Position numbers and translations under genes: made by a program
The notes under the pieces: generated by a model
Seen by the model: the letters and a program-made list of their open reading frames with translations, nothing else
Told to the model about the DNA's origin: nothing
The model's database searches: none
From: CAZNGF01 sp964572855
Lineage (GTDB): Bacteria > Bipolaricaulota > Bipolaricaulia > RBG-16-55-9 > JAJCYT01
Reading direction: 5' to 3'
DNA length: 6,437 nucleotides
NCBI GenBank assembly: GCA_964572855.1
Contig: CAZNGF010000091.1
Location: 1-6,437 of the forward strand
In this document: positions 1 through 5,262 of the stretch, one piece after another
Layout of the letters: every line of letters begins with the position of its first letter
Numbering within the stretch: the stretch's first letter is position 1

Positions 1-654
1 CGCGTGGACGCGCTGGCCGCGTTCAACGCGCTGGGCGGGAGTGACCCGAGCTCGGCCGTGTTCACGGTGGGCAACGACGGGACGGTGTCCTCGGACCGCG
101 CCTACCACGGGTCGAGCTTCAACTCCGGCAGCGGCGCCGACCTGGCCGAGGGGATAAGCAGCCTGGAGCCTCTCAACCCAGGAGATGTCGTCGAGATCGA
201 CCCCGCGCATCCGGGGTTCTTCAGGAAGAGCCGGGGGACGGAGCTGGTCGTCGGCGTGGTCTCGACGCGGCCCGGCATGACGCTGGCCGCGGGCGCGGCG
301 TTCGCGCTCAGCCCGCTTTCGCTCGGCTCGGCGCCCGGAGCGCTTGCGCTGGACGTGTCGCTGGACGCGCTTGCCGGCGGGCGCATCACGCGGCATCCCG
401 CGCTGGCGCTGTCCCTGGCCGCGCTGTTCGACGCGCTCAACCGCCCGTTGCTGGCGCTGGCCGGGCGCGTGCCCGTGCGGGCCTCGGCTGCCGAGGGCGC
501 GATCCGGCCGGGCGACCTGCTGACGGCTTCGATCGAGCAAACGGGCGTGGCCGTGCGCTGCGCGCTGCCGTGCGCGCGGCCCGTGATCGGCAAGGCGCTG
601 GCGCCGCTGCCGCGGGGCGTCGGTCTGATCGAAATGCTCGTGCTCAGACCTTGA
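1..654 (+). CDS. C-terminal part of a surface/structural protein (5' end outside window)
   Basis: The reading frame is open from the first base, so the true start lies upstream. The visible 216 or so residues contain, counting from the codon at position 4, the segments GADLAEG (44-50), EPLNPGDVVEIDP (55-67), VVGVVSTRPG (82-91), GRVPVRASAAEGAIRPGDLL (154-173) and VIGKALAPL (194-202). From family memory, this order (a 'DLAE', 'GDVV.ID', 'G.VST.PG', 'GRVPV', 'I.PGDLL', 'IGKAL' run) is a C-terminal module at the end of large bacterial surface or tail-fibre-like proteins that often carry beta-helical repeats upstream. About 50 Ala/Leu-rich residues (roughly 99-148) separate the two halves and look like an insertion. 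No catalytic residues are recognised, so its function is unknown. The lipoprotein gene follows 11 bases after the stop, probably in the same operon. Confidence 0.75.
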   Translation, partial: RVDALAAFNALGGSDPSSAVFTVGNDGTVSSDRAYHGSSFNSGSGADLAEGISSLEPLNPGDVVEIDPAHPGFFRKSRGTELVVGVVSTRPGMTLAAGAAFALSPLSLGSAPGALALDVSLDALAGGRITRHPALALSLAALFDALNRPLLALAGRVPVRASAAEGAIRPGDLLTASIEQTGVAVRCALPCARPVIGKALAPLPRGVGLIEMLVLRP

Positions 655-665
655 GGGAGGGGAAC

Positions 666-1142
666 ATGAAGCGACTGCTCTTGCTGCTCATCCCGCTGCT
701 GGTCCTCGCCGGCTGCGGGGGGGACGAGTCGGCCGACGGGAACGGGGCATCCAACAGCTCCAGCGCCGCAGCCAACGGGGCGGACGCCCCGGGCTCGACC
801 GAGCCGCAGACGCACACGCAGGAGAACGCGCTGGTTTCGTTCGCGCGCACGGTCACGCCTCAGGACGAGCCCGCGGGCTCGTACCGCGTGGTGGTGACCG
901 TCACCGCCAAGCGGGACTTGGAGCTGCTGGCCGTCACCGACGAGCTGCCCGAGTCGCTCACCGTCACCGGCGGCAACACGACGAGCTTCAACACCGGCAT
1001 GAGCGCCCAGGACGCGCTCACGCTGGAGTACGTCTTCCAGGCCGACAGCGGCACGTACGAGATCCAAGGATCGGCCCGCGCCAAACCCGCCGGCGCGGAC
1101 AGCTCAACGCTCGCCCTCACCAGCAACGTGCGGGTGCCCTGA
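666..1142 (+). CDS. Small lipoprotein with a DUF11-like beta-sandwich domain
   Basis: The protein has 158 residues. The ATG at 666 is chosen because GGGAGGGG lies just upstream (655-662) and the N-terminus is a classic lipoprotein signal: MKR, a Leu-rich core and the lipobox LAGC with Cys17. A Ser/Asn/Ala/Gly-rich linker (about 18-55) would tether a globular domain (about 58-158) to the membrane. That domain has alternating hydrophobic strands and the segment YRVVVTVTAKRDLELLAVTD followed by ELPESLTVTG, which resembles DUF11/'conserved repeat' domains, where a D.LP motif follows a V.VTV strand. That similarity is inferred by eye. It probably acts as a cell-envelope adhesive or structural part with the preceding gene. 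No enzyme motif is seen. Confidence 0.8.
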   Translation: MKRLLLLLIPLLVLAGCGGDESADGNGASNSSSAAANGADAPGSTEPQTHTQENALVSFARTVTPQDEPAGSYRVVVTVTAKRDLELLAVTDELPESLTVTGGNTTSFNTGMSAQDALTLEYVFQADSGTYEIQGSARAKPAGADSSTLALTSNVRVP

Positions 1143-1207
1143 CGCCCGGCCCGCCGACTGCAAAGGCAAGAGGTCGGCACGTGAACCGCGCGACGCCCCC
1201 TCCAATG

Positions 1208-1216
1208 TGCTATAAT
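1208..1216 (+). promoter_or_regulatory. Extended -10 promoter for the TM2-like gene
   Basis: TGCTATAAT is a perfect extended -10 element (TGn plus TATAAT) in an otherwise GC-rich gap. No recognisable -35 lies 16-18 bases upstream, which is tolerated with an extended -10. Transcription would start near 1223 and give a leader of about 120 bases before the GTG at 1343. The leader contains two short hairpins (1236-1248 and 1259-1273). I do not recognise a riboswitch in it. Confidence 0.7.
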
Positions 1217-1342
1217 GGGGTCGCCATTGGTTTATCCTTTGGCAAAGGGGGGATACTGACGGCGTGCTGCCGTGTCGCATTGCTCGGCGTCGCGTTCCGT
1301 TCGTTTCTCAGCCATCACGCCGATCACCCAAGGAGGTTCAAC

Positions 1343-1744
1343 GTGTGGAAGCAAGCCATTTTCCTCGCCGTTTCCATCGTCACCCTGACGTCCTTTGCCG
1401 GCTTCGCCGGCGTGTTGCAGGAGGGGAGCGTCAGCCTGCTGAGCCTGCAGGAACCCGAGTGCAACTTCGAGGGCAACGCGTTCGTGCCCGGCATCGGGTC
1501 GTTCGTCCTGCCCGGCCTGGGCCAGTTTCTCAACGGCCAAGCGAACAAGGGCATCCTGCACTTCGGGGTCGCGCTCGTGCCGCCGATGGCCGCCTATTTG
1601 ATGAGCAGCCTGTTCCTGGCCACGGGGTCGGGCATGCTGAGTCCCGTCTTGGGCCTGCTGCCCGCCCTGCAGCTCGGCTGGCACGCCTACAGCGCCTGGG
1701 ACGCCTACTCCGTCAGCGGCGAGTACTGCGCGCCCGCGCCGTAG
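1343..1744 (+). CDS. Small membrane protein with TM2-like PGLGQFLNGQ motif
   Basis: The protein has 133 residues. The GTG start at 1343 is preferred over upstream in-frame starts because AAGGAGG sits at 1330-1336, six bases before it, and a signal-like hydrophobic segment (3-23) follows at once. Next comes a short exported stretch with Cys40, then the re-entrant motif GIGSFVLPGLGQFLNGQANK (50-69) and hydrophobic segments at about 71-94 and 97-115, ending in HAYSAWDAYS. A 'PG.GQ..NGQ..KG' motif followed by two helices and a W.AYDAY-like end is characteristic of TM2/DUF5683-like small membrane proteins, whose function is mostly unknown. The N-terminal segment may be a cleaved signal or a first helix. 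The last 32 bases overlap the convergent gene at 1713-1949. Confidence 0.75.
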   Translation: MWKQAIFLAVSIVTLTSFAGFAGVLQEGSVSLLSLQEPECNFEGNAFVPGIGSFVLPGLGQFLNGQANKGILHFGVALVPPMAAYLMSSLFLATGSGMLSPVLGLLPALQLGWHAYSAWDAYSVSGEYCAPAP

Positions 1745-1949
1745 CACGCTTGCGGCGGGCGCCGGCGGCGTAAGCGGTCGCACATCCGGCTCGGCCGGCC
1801 GCGCTCACGATGCAGTCGGTCAGGTCGGCCCCGGCTTGGGCCGGCACGGCGCTTCCGACCGTGCCCAGCCCGCCCATGGTCGTACACCCGCCCAGCACTG
1901 CCGCCAGCGCGCCGCACCTGTCCCAACACCTGCGATGGATCCAACGCAT
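1713..1949 (-). CDS. Putative small lipoprotein
   Basis: The predicted product has 78 residues. The ATG at 1949 is preceded by a textbook AAAGGAGGGG about 4 bases away. Residues 13-22 give a short hydrophobic core ending in LGGC (Cys22), an acceptable lipobox, followed by a Gly-rich stretch (TTMGGLGTVGSAVPAQAG) and two further cysteines (Cys46 and Cys56). The C-terminal 14 or so residues are Arg-rich and overlap the end of the convergent membrane-protein gene, which is unusual, so the true 3' end is less certain than the start. It lies 21 bases downstream of the secreted-peptide gene and is probably co-transcribed with it, subject to the intervening hairpin. No family is recognised. Confidence 0.5.
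   Translation of the reverse strand: MRWIHRRCWDRCGALAAVLGGCTTMGGLGTVGSAVPAQAGADLTDCIVSAAGRAGCATAYAAGARRKRATARARSTRR
1747..1776. other. Imperfect hairpin in the convergent gene overlap
   Basis: CGCTTGCG (1747-1754) can pair with CGTAAGCG (1769-1776), with one G-T wobble, around a GC-rich interior just after the stop of the TM2-like gene. There is no T-run on either side, so it is at best a weak transcription or RNA-stability element. It also lies within the minus-strand lipoprotein ORF. Confidence 0.3.
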
Positions 1950-1970
1950 AGCCCCTCCTTTGGGAATGCC

Positions 1971-2168
1971 TCACCGGGGTGAAAAGACGAGCGCACGGGA
2001 CACGTGCGCTCTTGTCGCCTTGATGAACAGCTTAGGTCGATTGAGGTGGAACTTGCTCGAGGGCGTCTGCGTCTCCTCCTGAGCGGCGACCGGCGTTCCC
2101 AGGGTCAGGATCAGCGCGATCACGATTCCCAGCGCCCCACAGGCGCGGGAGAGAATCCGTCCGTTCAT
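1971..2168 (-). CDS. Small secreted peptide with signal sequence
   Basis: The product has 65 residues. The ATG at 2168 is chosen because AAGGAGG (2178-2184) lies nine bases upstream and the sequence begins with a clear Sec signal peptide: MNGRILSR, a hydrophobic core GALGIVIALILTLG and an AxA site in PVAA before QEETQTP. The predicted mature part is about 38 residues, basic, with the stretch SSKFHLNRPKLFIK and no cysteines. The last 14 or so codons are encoded by the terminator-like hairpin at 1989-2011, and the TGA stop lies beyond its T-run. I recognise no family; secreted peptide, toxin or bacteriocin-like roles cannot be told apart from sequence alone. Confidence 0.6.
   Translation of the reverse strand: MNGRILSRACGALGIVIALILTLGTPVAAQEETQTPSSKFHLNRPKLFIKATRAHVSRALVFSPR
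1989..2011 (-). terminator. Hairpin terminator or attenuator between two small genes
   Basis: On the minus strand GAGCGCACG pairs perfectly with CGTGCGCTC (9 bp, 5-base loop) and is followed by GTCTTTTC, which fits a Rho-independent terminator with a short T-run. It lies inside the final codons of the secreted-peptide ORF and before the lipoprotein gene, so it could end transcription or act as a translation-sensitive attenuator. On the plus strand no T-run follows. Confidence 0.6.
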
Positions 2169-2246
2169 GCGACCACCCCTCCTTGTGGTGCGGCTTCGGC
2201 CCTCCGCTGTCCGGTCGGGGTTGACACGGGGAGCGCCGTGACCATC

Positions 2247-2255
2247 GGTATAGCA
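2247..2255 (-). promoter_or_regulatory. Candidate extended -10 promoter for the secreted-peptide gene
   Basis: Read on the minus strand the bases are TGCTATACC, an extended -10-like element inside an AT-rich patch (2249-2264) that stands out from its GC-rich surroundings. It lies about 80 bases upstream of the ATG at 2168. No good -35 is seen at normal distance. A TTGACA at 2221-2226 reads on the plus strand, but its partner TATAGC would need a 22-base spacer. Confidence 0.4.
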
Positions 2256-2279
2256 TATATACAACGCGATCATCTGCCC

Positions 2280-2570
2280 CTATCCCGCCTGGGTGCGCCG
2301 CGCCAGCTTGAGCTGCCCCCCGCACACCAGGTAGATCCCGCTGAACCGATCTCCCTGCTCGTAGACCACCGTCTTGCGCGGCAGCTCGAAGAACCGTCCC
2401 CTGTCGACGAACGCCGCCCGCTGCCCGTTGAGCTGCTTGAGCGCACAGTTGCATTGCGACCCGCAGAAACCGCTGGTCGTTGGTTGCGTTTCCATCTTCG
2501 GCGGCCGGCTTGCCCGCTCGGGGCGCCGGCTTTGCGTCACCTCCTTGCGATCACACCTCGAACATGACAC
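2280..2570 (-). pseudogene. Truncated Crp/Fnr-family regulator (N-terminal fragment of sensor domain)
   Basis: The frame gives 96 residues from a GTG at 2570, or 71 from an ATG at 2495. It contains a cysteine cluster (Cys36, Cys40, Cys42), then ALKQLNGQ, and the cyclic-nucleotide-binding-type run VVYEQGDRFSGIYLVCGGQ followed by LKLARRTQAG. This matches the first third of Crp/Fnr sensor domains ('Y.KGD...GIY.V.SG.VKL.R....G'), which normally continue for about 130 more residues to a helix-turn-helix. Here a TAG stop follows immediately and the downstream sequence in all three minus frames shows no sensor remainder or DNA-binding domain. It therefore cannot be a normal DNA-binding regulator and is most likely a decayed remnant. 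A short sensor-only protein is the alternative. It starts 15 bases after the RHH gene. Confidence 0.65.
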
Positions 2571-2585
2571 GTCGCCATGCCCGCC

Positions 2586-2780
2586 TCAGTTCGCCGCCCG
2601 CGACTCCACCGCCTCCAGGTAGTCCAGCAGCGCCTCCACCGCCAGGAAGTTCATCGAGCGTCGCTGCCGCCGCGCCTCGCGCTTGAGCCGTTCGATCGGA
2701 TCTCGCGCCCGCAGCGTTTGCGGGATGTAGATCGTCAACTGCCAGTCATTCTTGGCTCGCGACGGCTCCCGTTTATTCAT
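2586..2780 (-). CDS. Ribbon-helix-helix (CopG/Arc-type) DNA-binding protein, copy 1
   Basis: The protein has 64 residues. The ATG at 2780 follows AAAGGAG (2791-2797). After a basic N-terminus, LTIYIPQ (15-21) is the DNA-contacting beta strand, DPIERLKREARRQ (27-39) is helix A, RRSMN (40-44) is the turn and FLAVEALLDYLEAV (45-58) is helix B. This is the complete RHH fold; such proteins bind DNA as dimers, usually at inverted or direct repeats, and often repress their own genes. Residues 15-56 align without gaps with residues 4-45 of the RHH protein at 5263-5421, with 17 of 42 identical by my count. Three inverted repeats lie 60-125 bases upstream. No toxin partner is obvious beside it; the next gene is a Crp/Fnr fragment. 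Confidence 0.8.
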   Translation of the reverse strand: MNKREPSRAKNDWQLTIYIPQTLRARDPIERLKREARRQRRSMNFLAVEALLDYLEAVESRAAN

Positions 2781-2798
2781 GGACTTTCAACTCCTTTC

Positions 2799-2828
2799 AT
2801 GATATTGTAAATTCATCTTAAACGTCAA
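2799..2828 (-). promoter_or_regulatory. AT-rich promoter region of the RHH gene
   Basis: On the minus strand TTGACG (2823-2828) is followed after 18 bases by TATCAT (2799-2804). That -10 would place the start site inside the ribosome binding site, so the overlapping TTTACAAT a few bases upstream may be the real -10. The patch 2797-2822 is strikingly AT-rich compared with its surroundings. The exact elements are uncertain, but a promoter here is likely. Confidence 0.5.
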
Positions 2829-2840
2829 CCCACCCCCCGA

Positions 2841-2906
2841 CCATCGGCTTGCCGAAACCGCCCCTTCGGAAAGCCGAAAGCCCACCTTCGGCGATCCGAT
2901 GGCCCC
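2841..2906. repeat. Three tandem 22-base units, each with a TCGG-N4-CCGA inverted repeat
   Basis: Units 2841-2862, 2863-2884 and 2885-2906 each start with CC, then T or A, then TCGG, four variable bases (CTTG, AAAG, CGAT) and CCGA. The TCGG starts at 2844, 2866 and 2888, exactly 22 bases apart. The symmetric arms are conserved while the centres vary, as expected of protein binding sites at about two helical turns. The array lies between the divergent RHH gene (start 2780) and the small ORF at 2949. No further copy is found one period to either side. A hairpin-forming RNA role is the alternative. Confidence 0.7.
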
Positions 2907-2948
2907 GGAGGCGGGCGACGCGCTAGCGTGACCCCGAAAGGAGGCGCG

Positions 2949-3173
2949 ATGCGCCACAAGACGCTGGAGCACCGGATCAAGACCTATCGGGAGCGGGTGT
3001 GGCACCGGACCCAGACGGCACCTCCGCGGGCGCGCCACCCCAACCCGCACCTGGACCCGCGCCGTCCCGCCGCACACGCGAGTCATCCCCGGCGGAGGTT
3101 TTCATTCTTTCGCTTCCTCCTCCGCCCGCCACGGACACGCGACACCAACGGCGAAAGGGGGGATGCGACATGA
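2949..3173 (+). CDS. Small, very basic hypothetical protein (doubtful)
   Basis: The ORF encodes 74 residues from an ATG at 2949 with a strong AAAGGAGG (2938-2945) four bases or so upstream. The product starts MRHKTLEHRIKTYRERVWHR and is rich in Arg, His and Pro throughout, with an RRRFSFFRFLLR segment. It shows no signal, domain or metal motif I recognise. The strong ribosome binding site argues for translation; the low-complexity basic composition argues that it is a GC-rich random frame after the first 30 residues. The rest of 2781-3256 holds only the promoter, the 22-base array and the leader of the next gene. Confidence 0.35.
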   Translation: MRHKTLEHRIKTYRERVWHRTQTAPPRARHPNPHLDPRRPAAHASHPRRRFSFFRFLLRPPRTRDTNGERGDAT

Positions 3174-3256
3174 GTTAGCGTTGCATTGGACGCTGCGGCC
3201 GATGGAACCGGCCCCAAGGGGAAACCCAATCAATCCTTTCAAAGGAGGGAGAAGCC

Positions 3257-4294
3257 ATGTTGAAACCGAACACAAATCGAAATAGTATCCTTCTAGCCAT
3301 CATGCTTTTGTTGATCCTCGGCGCGACCGGCTTGGCGGCGCCATCCTCGCAACCCGCGGCGTTTACCTCCGGCACGGACAGCGTGCGGGATCAACTCCTG
3401 GCGCGCGCGCTGCCCCTTTTCAAGGAAGCGGGACTCAACTTGAACCCGTTCGACTTCGAACGTGCGGTCGCCACCCCCGACGGGAAGGCACTGTTCGCGC
3501 CCGTCCGGGAGGGCGAGGCCATCGAAGCCCAAGTGCGGCAGTTCAAGCGCAACCGGCGCCGCCAGCTGCTGGCCGGCGTCCTCTACGCGCGCCGGGCGTT
3601 TGAGTTCCAAGGACAGTCCTACGGCCCCGGCATCCACCGCGTCGTGCTGGAGAATCGGGACGCGGGCCTGCCCGAGTCCACTCCGGATGCGCCGGTATAT
3701 CAGCAGACGTGCGAATCACAGCAATCCGGCAGCTGCAGGATCAAGGCGGAATACACCGAACAAACCGTGACAATCGGTTGCCAGACAGAGGGACCCGCCA
3801 AGTGCAATCTAAGCGGTGGCGGTGGTGGCGGCGGCGATACCGGCGATCCTGGAGACGGCGGTAGCTCCGGCCAAGGTGAACTGTGCGCGTTTATGACCGC
3901 AGCCAGCGCTTTTTCCCGTTTCTTTGGCCCTGGCACTGCGGTCGCCGGACTGCTTGCCACCGGAATTGCCTACCTCAGAACCCGCAGTCTTTGGTGGCCC
4001 ATTGGCCTCCATTTCGGTAGAAATCTCGTGTGGACCTATGCCAGTTACTGGGGATGGGCTTCGGCTCCAACGGGGACGAATTTGTGGCAAACGGAATTGT
4101 TGAACGACGGCAACCTTATCTACACGTTGACAGCCATCGCAATGCTGATCGCCGTGGCTGGCCTTCCGATCCGGCCTCACCCCCGCGACAAGGCGCTCGC
4201 GGACAAGTACGTCCACCACGGCCTCTGGCCCCCTTGGCAGACGCACAGCGCCGGGTCCGGAAAAGAGGAACGAGCACGAAGGCTCGAATTCTGA
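3257..4294 (+). CDS. Exported chimera: secreted domain, Gly linker, partial CPBP (CAAX-protease-like) membrane domain
   Basis: The protein has 345 residues; the ATG at 3257 follows AAAGGAGGG (3241-3249). Residues 1-28 are a Sec signal peptide (hydrophobic ILLAIMLLLILG, cleavage after LAA). Residues 38-150 form an unrecognised mostly helical domain with a basic FKRNRRRQLL. Four cysteines are spaced C-x7-C-x14-C-x7-C (152, 160, 175, 183), followed by a Gly/Asp-rich linker (187-207) and Cys210. From about 225 the sequence turns into a membrane segment with AYLRTRSLWWPIGLHFGRN (238-256), matching the last conserved motif of CPBP intramembrane proteases ('YLRTGSLW.PI..H...N', His252 and Asn256), then another hydrophobic helix (289-304) and a polar tail. 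The EExxxR and FxxxH motifs of that family are absent, so protease activity is unlikely. Codons in the CPBP part are less GC-biased (AGA, TTG, ATT) than in ndk, suggesting separate origin. Confidence 0.75.
   Translation: MLKPNTNRNSILLAIMLLLILGATGLAAPSSQPAAFTSGTDSVRDQLLARALPLFKEAGLNLNPFDFERAVATPDGKALFAPVREGEAIEAQVRQFKRNRRRQLLAGVLYARRAFEFQGQSYGPGIHRVVLENRDAGLPESTPDAPVYQQTCESQQSGSCRIKAEYTEQTVTIGCQTEGPAKCNLSGGGGGGGDTGDPGDGGSSGQGELCAFMTAASAFSRFFGPGTAVAGLLATGIAYLRTRSLWWPIGLHFGRNLVWTYASYWGWASAPTGTNLWQTELLNDGNLIYTLTAIAMLIAVAGLPIRPHPRDKALADKYVHHGLWPPWQTHSAGSGKEERARRLEF
4271..4286 (-). terminator. Probable terminator of the MOSC gene
   Basis: On the minus strand CGAGC pairs with GCTCG around a CTTCGT loop, followed by TTCCTCTTTTCC. 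It lies about 20 bases beyond the MOSC stop and inside the 3' end of the convergent chimera gene. The stem is only 5 bp, so efficiency is uncertain. Confidence 0.4.
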
Positions 4295-4306
4295 ACTCGG
4301 TCTCAT

Positions 4307-5116
4307 TTATGCCTCCACCGTGACCGCGTCCCCCACCCGGAGCGTGCCGCGCTTGGGCTCGTGGATCAGGTTTTGGCCGAAGTTGACTTTGCCCTCGAGG
4401 GTGCGGCGGTAAGTCGCCAGCGTGCGCAGCGGCTCCTGGCCGCGCGCGCCGGTGGCCGGGTCCACGGTCGTGATCGCACAGCGCGCGCAGGGCTTGACGA
4501 CGCGGAACGCGGTCGCCCCCACGCGGATCCGACGCCAGCCGTCCTCGGCGAACGGCGCCGTGCCCGACACGACCAGGTTGGGGCGGAAACGGATCATCTC
4601 CAGCGGCGCCTCCAGGCGCGCGTTGAGGTCGTCGAGCGCGGCCTGCGAGATCAGCAGGAAGGGGAAACCGTCGGCGAATCCGACCTGATCGCCCGCCCGC
4701 GCGTGCTTGGGCTTCACCGGTCGTTCGAACCCGTCGCCGGTGTGGACCAGGCGACAGCGCAATCCGAGCACCTCGCCGAACCAGGCGGCGGCCCGCTCGC
4801 CCTCGTCCCAGGCCGCGCAACGGTCATCCCAGATCGTAACCCCATCTCGCTCCGTGCGCTCCCGTGCCAGCGGCAGCGTCAGCGCTTCCATCCCGGGCGC
4901 GTTCAGCGTGAGCGCGTCCGCGCCCAGCGACGGGACCACCAGCGCCATCTTCGGGTACTGGCGCTGGGTCAGGAACGTGCCGTCCCCGTCCACGACCATC
5001 CAGCGCCGGTCGCCGGCGAGCCCGTAGGGGTCGAGTTCGGCTTCGGACAGGGCTTCGCCGCGACAGGACTTGACCGGGTAGCGGTAGAGCGCACTCACGC
5101 GCGGCACGTCGTTCAA
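4307..5116 (-). CDS. MOSC domain protein, YcbX/mARC-like molybdenum cofactor protein
   Basis: The product has 269 residues from a TTG at 5116, chosen because AGGAGG lies five bases upstream and the protein then begins exactly at the family's N-terminus, VSALYRYPVKSCRG. The N-terminal beta-barrel (about 1-110) includes LAGDRRWMVVDGDGTFLTQR. The MOSC domain follows, with SFADG-type VGFADGFPFLLIS, RFRPNLVVSG, VVKPCARCAITTVDP (Cys210, the position that ligates molybdenum in the family) and VNFGQNL near the end. E. coli YcbX, recalled from memory, shares these same landmarks and detoxifies N-hydroxylated bases using an added C-terminal 2Fe-2S domain; that domain is absent here, so a separate reductase would be needed. 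It is transcribed divergently from the RHH gene at 5263. The cytosolic location is inferred from the lack of a signal. Confidence 0.9.
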   Translation of the reverse strand: MNDVPRVSALYRYPVKSCRGEALSEAELDPYGLAGDRRWMVVDGDGTFLTQRQYPKMALVVPSLGADALTLNAPGMEALTLPLARERTERDGVTIWDDRCAAWDEGERAAAWFGEVLGLRCRLVHTGDGFERPVKPKHARAGDQVGFADGFPFLLISQAALDDLNARLEAPLEMIRFRPNLVVSGTAPFAEDGWRRIRVGATAFRVVKPCARCAITTVDPATGARGQEPLRTLATYRRTLEGKVNFGQNLIHEPKRGTLRVGDAVTVEA

Positions 5117-5196
5117 CGAGACCTCCTGACGACGGGAATGCGCCCATGGTAGCGCCCTCCGTTGGCGCACGCGAGGGGGACGCCGGCCTGTCGCGG

Positions 5197-5225
5197 TTGA
5201 TTTTACACTGAATGTTTGGTATAGT
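5197..5225 (+). promoter_or_regulatory. Sigma70-type promoter of RHH copy 2
   Basis: TTGATT (5197-5202) and TATAGT (5220-5225) are separated by 17 bases, and TGG before the -10 makes it an extended element. Transcription would start near 5232, giving a leader of about 30 bases. An upstream ATG at 5212 lies before this start site and so is not used. On the opposite strand the same AT-rich patch has -10-like bases (TAAAAT, TACTAT) that could serve the MOSC gene. Confidence 0.75.
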
Positions 5226-5262
5226 AACGCAAGATTGTCGATTTCGATGCAAGGAGGGGCCA

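Noticed and set aside
102..1067. Long minus-strand open frame opposite the first two genes
   Set aside because: It mirrors well-supported plus-strand genes with clear domains; its product is Arg/Ala/Gly/Pro-rich without motifs, as usual for antisense frames in GC-rich DNA.
1153..1178. Hairpin GCCGAC/GTCGGC after the DUF11-like lipoprotein gene as a terminator
   Set aside because: Only a 6-bp stem with a 14-base loop and no T-run; too weak to call.
2221..2254. Plus-strand promoter TTGACA ... TATAGC
   Set aside because: The spacer would be 22 bases and no plus-strand gene lies downstream; the AT-rich patch is better explained by the minus-strand gene at 2168.
2841..2906. Short CRISPR array
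   Set aside because: The period is 22 bases with only four variable bases at the centre of each unit, so there are no spacers; it is an operator-like tandem repeat.
3163..3285. 40-codon ORF (ATG at 3163) after AAAGGGGGG, overlapping the start of the exported chimera, as a leader peptide
   Set aside because: The purine run abuts the start codon with no spacing, and the product has no signal or regulatory codon run; the overlap is probably accidental.
4361..5152. Long plus-strand open frame opposite the MOSC gene
   Set aside because: It is antisense to a confidently recognised protein; no domain or ribosome binding site supports it.
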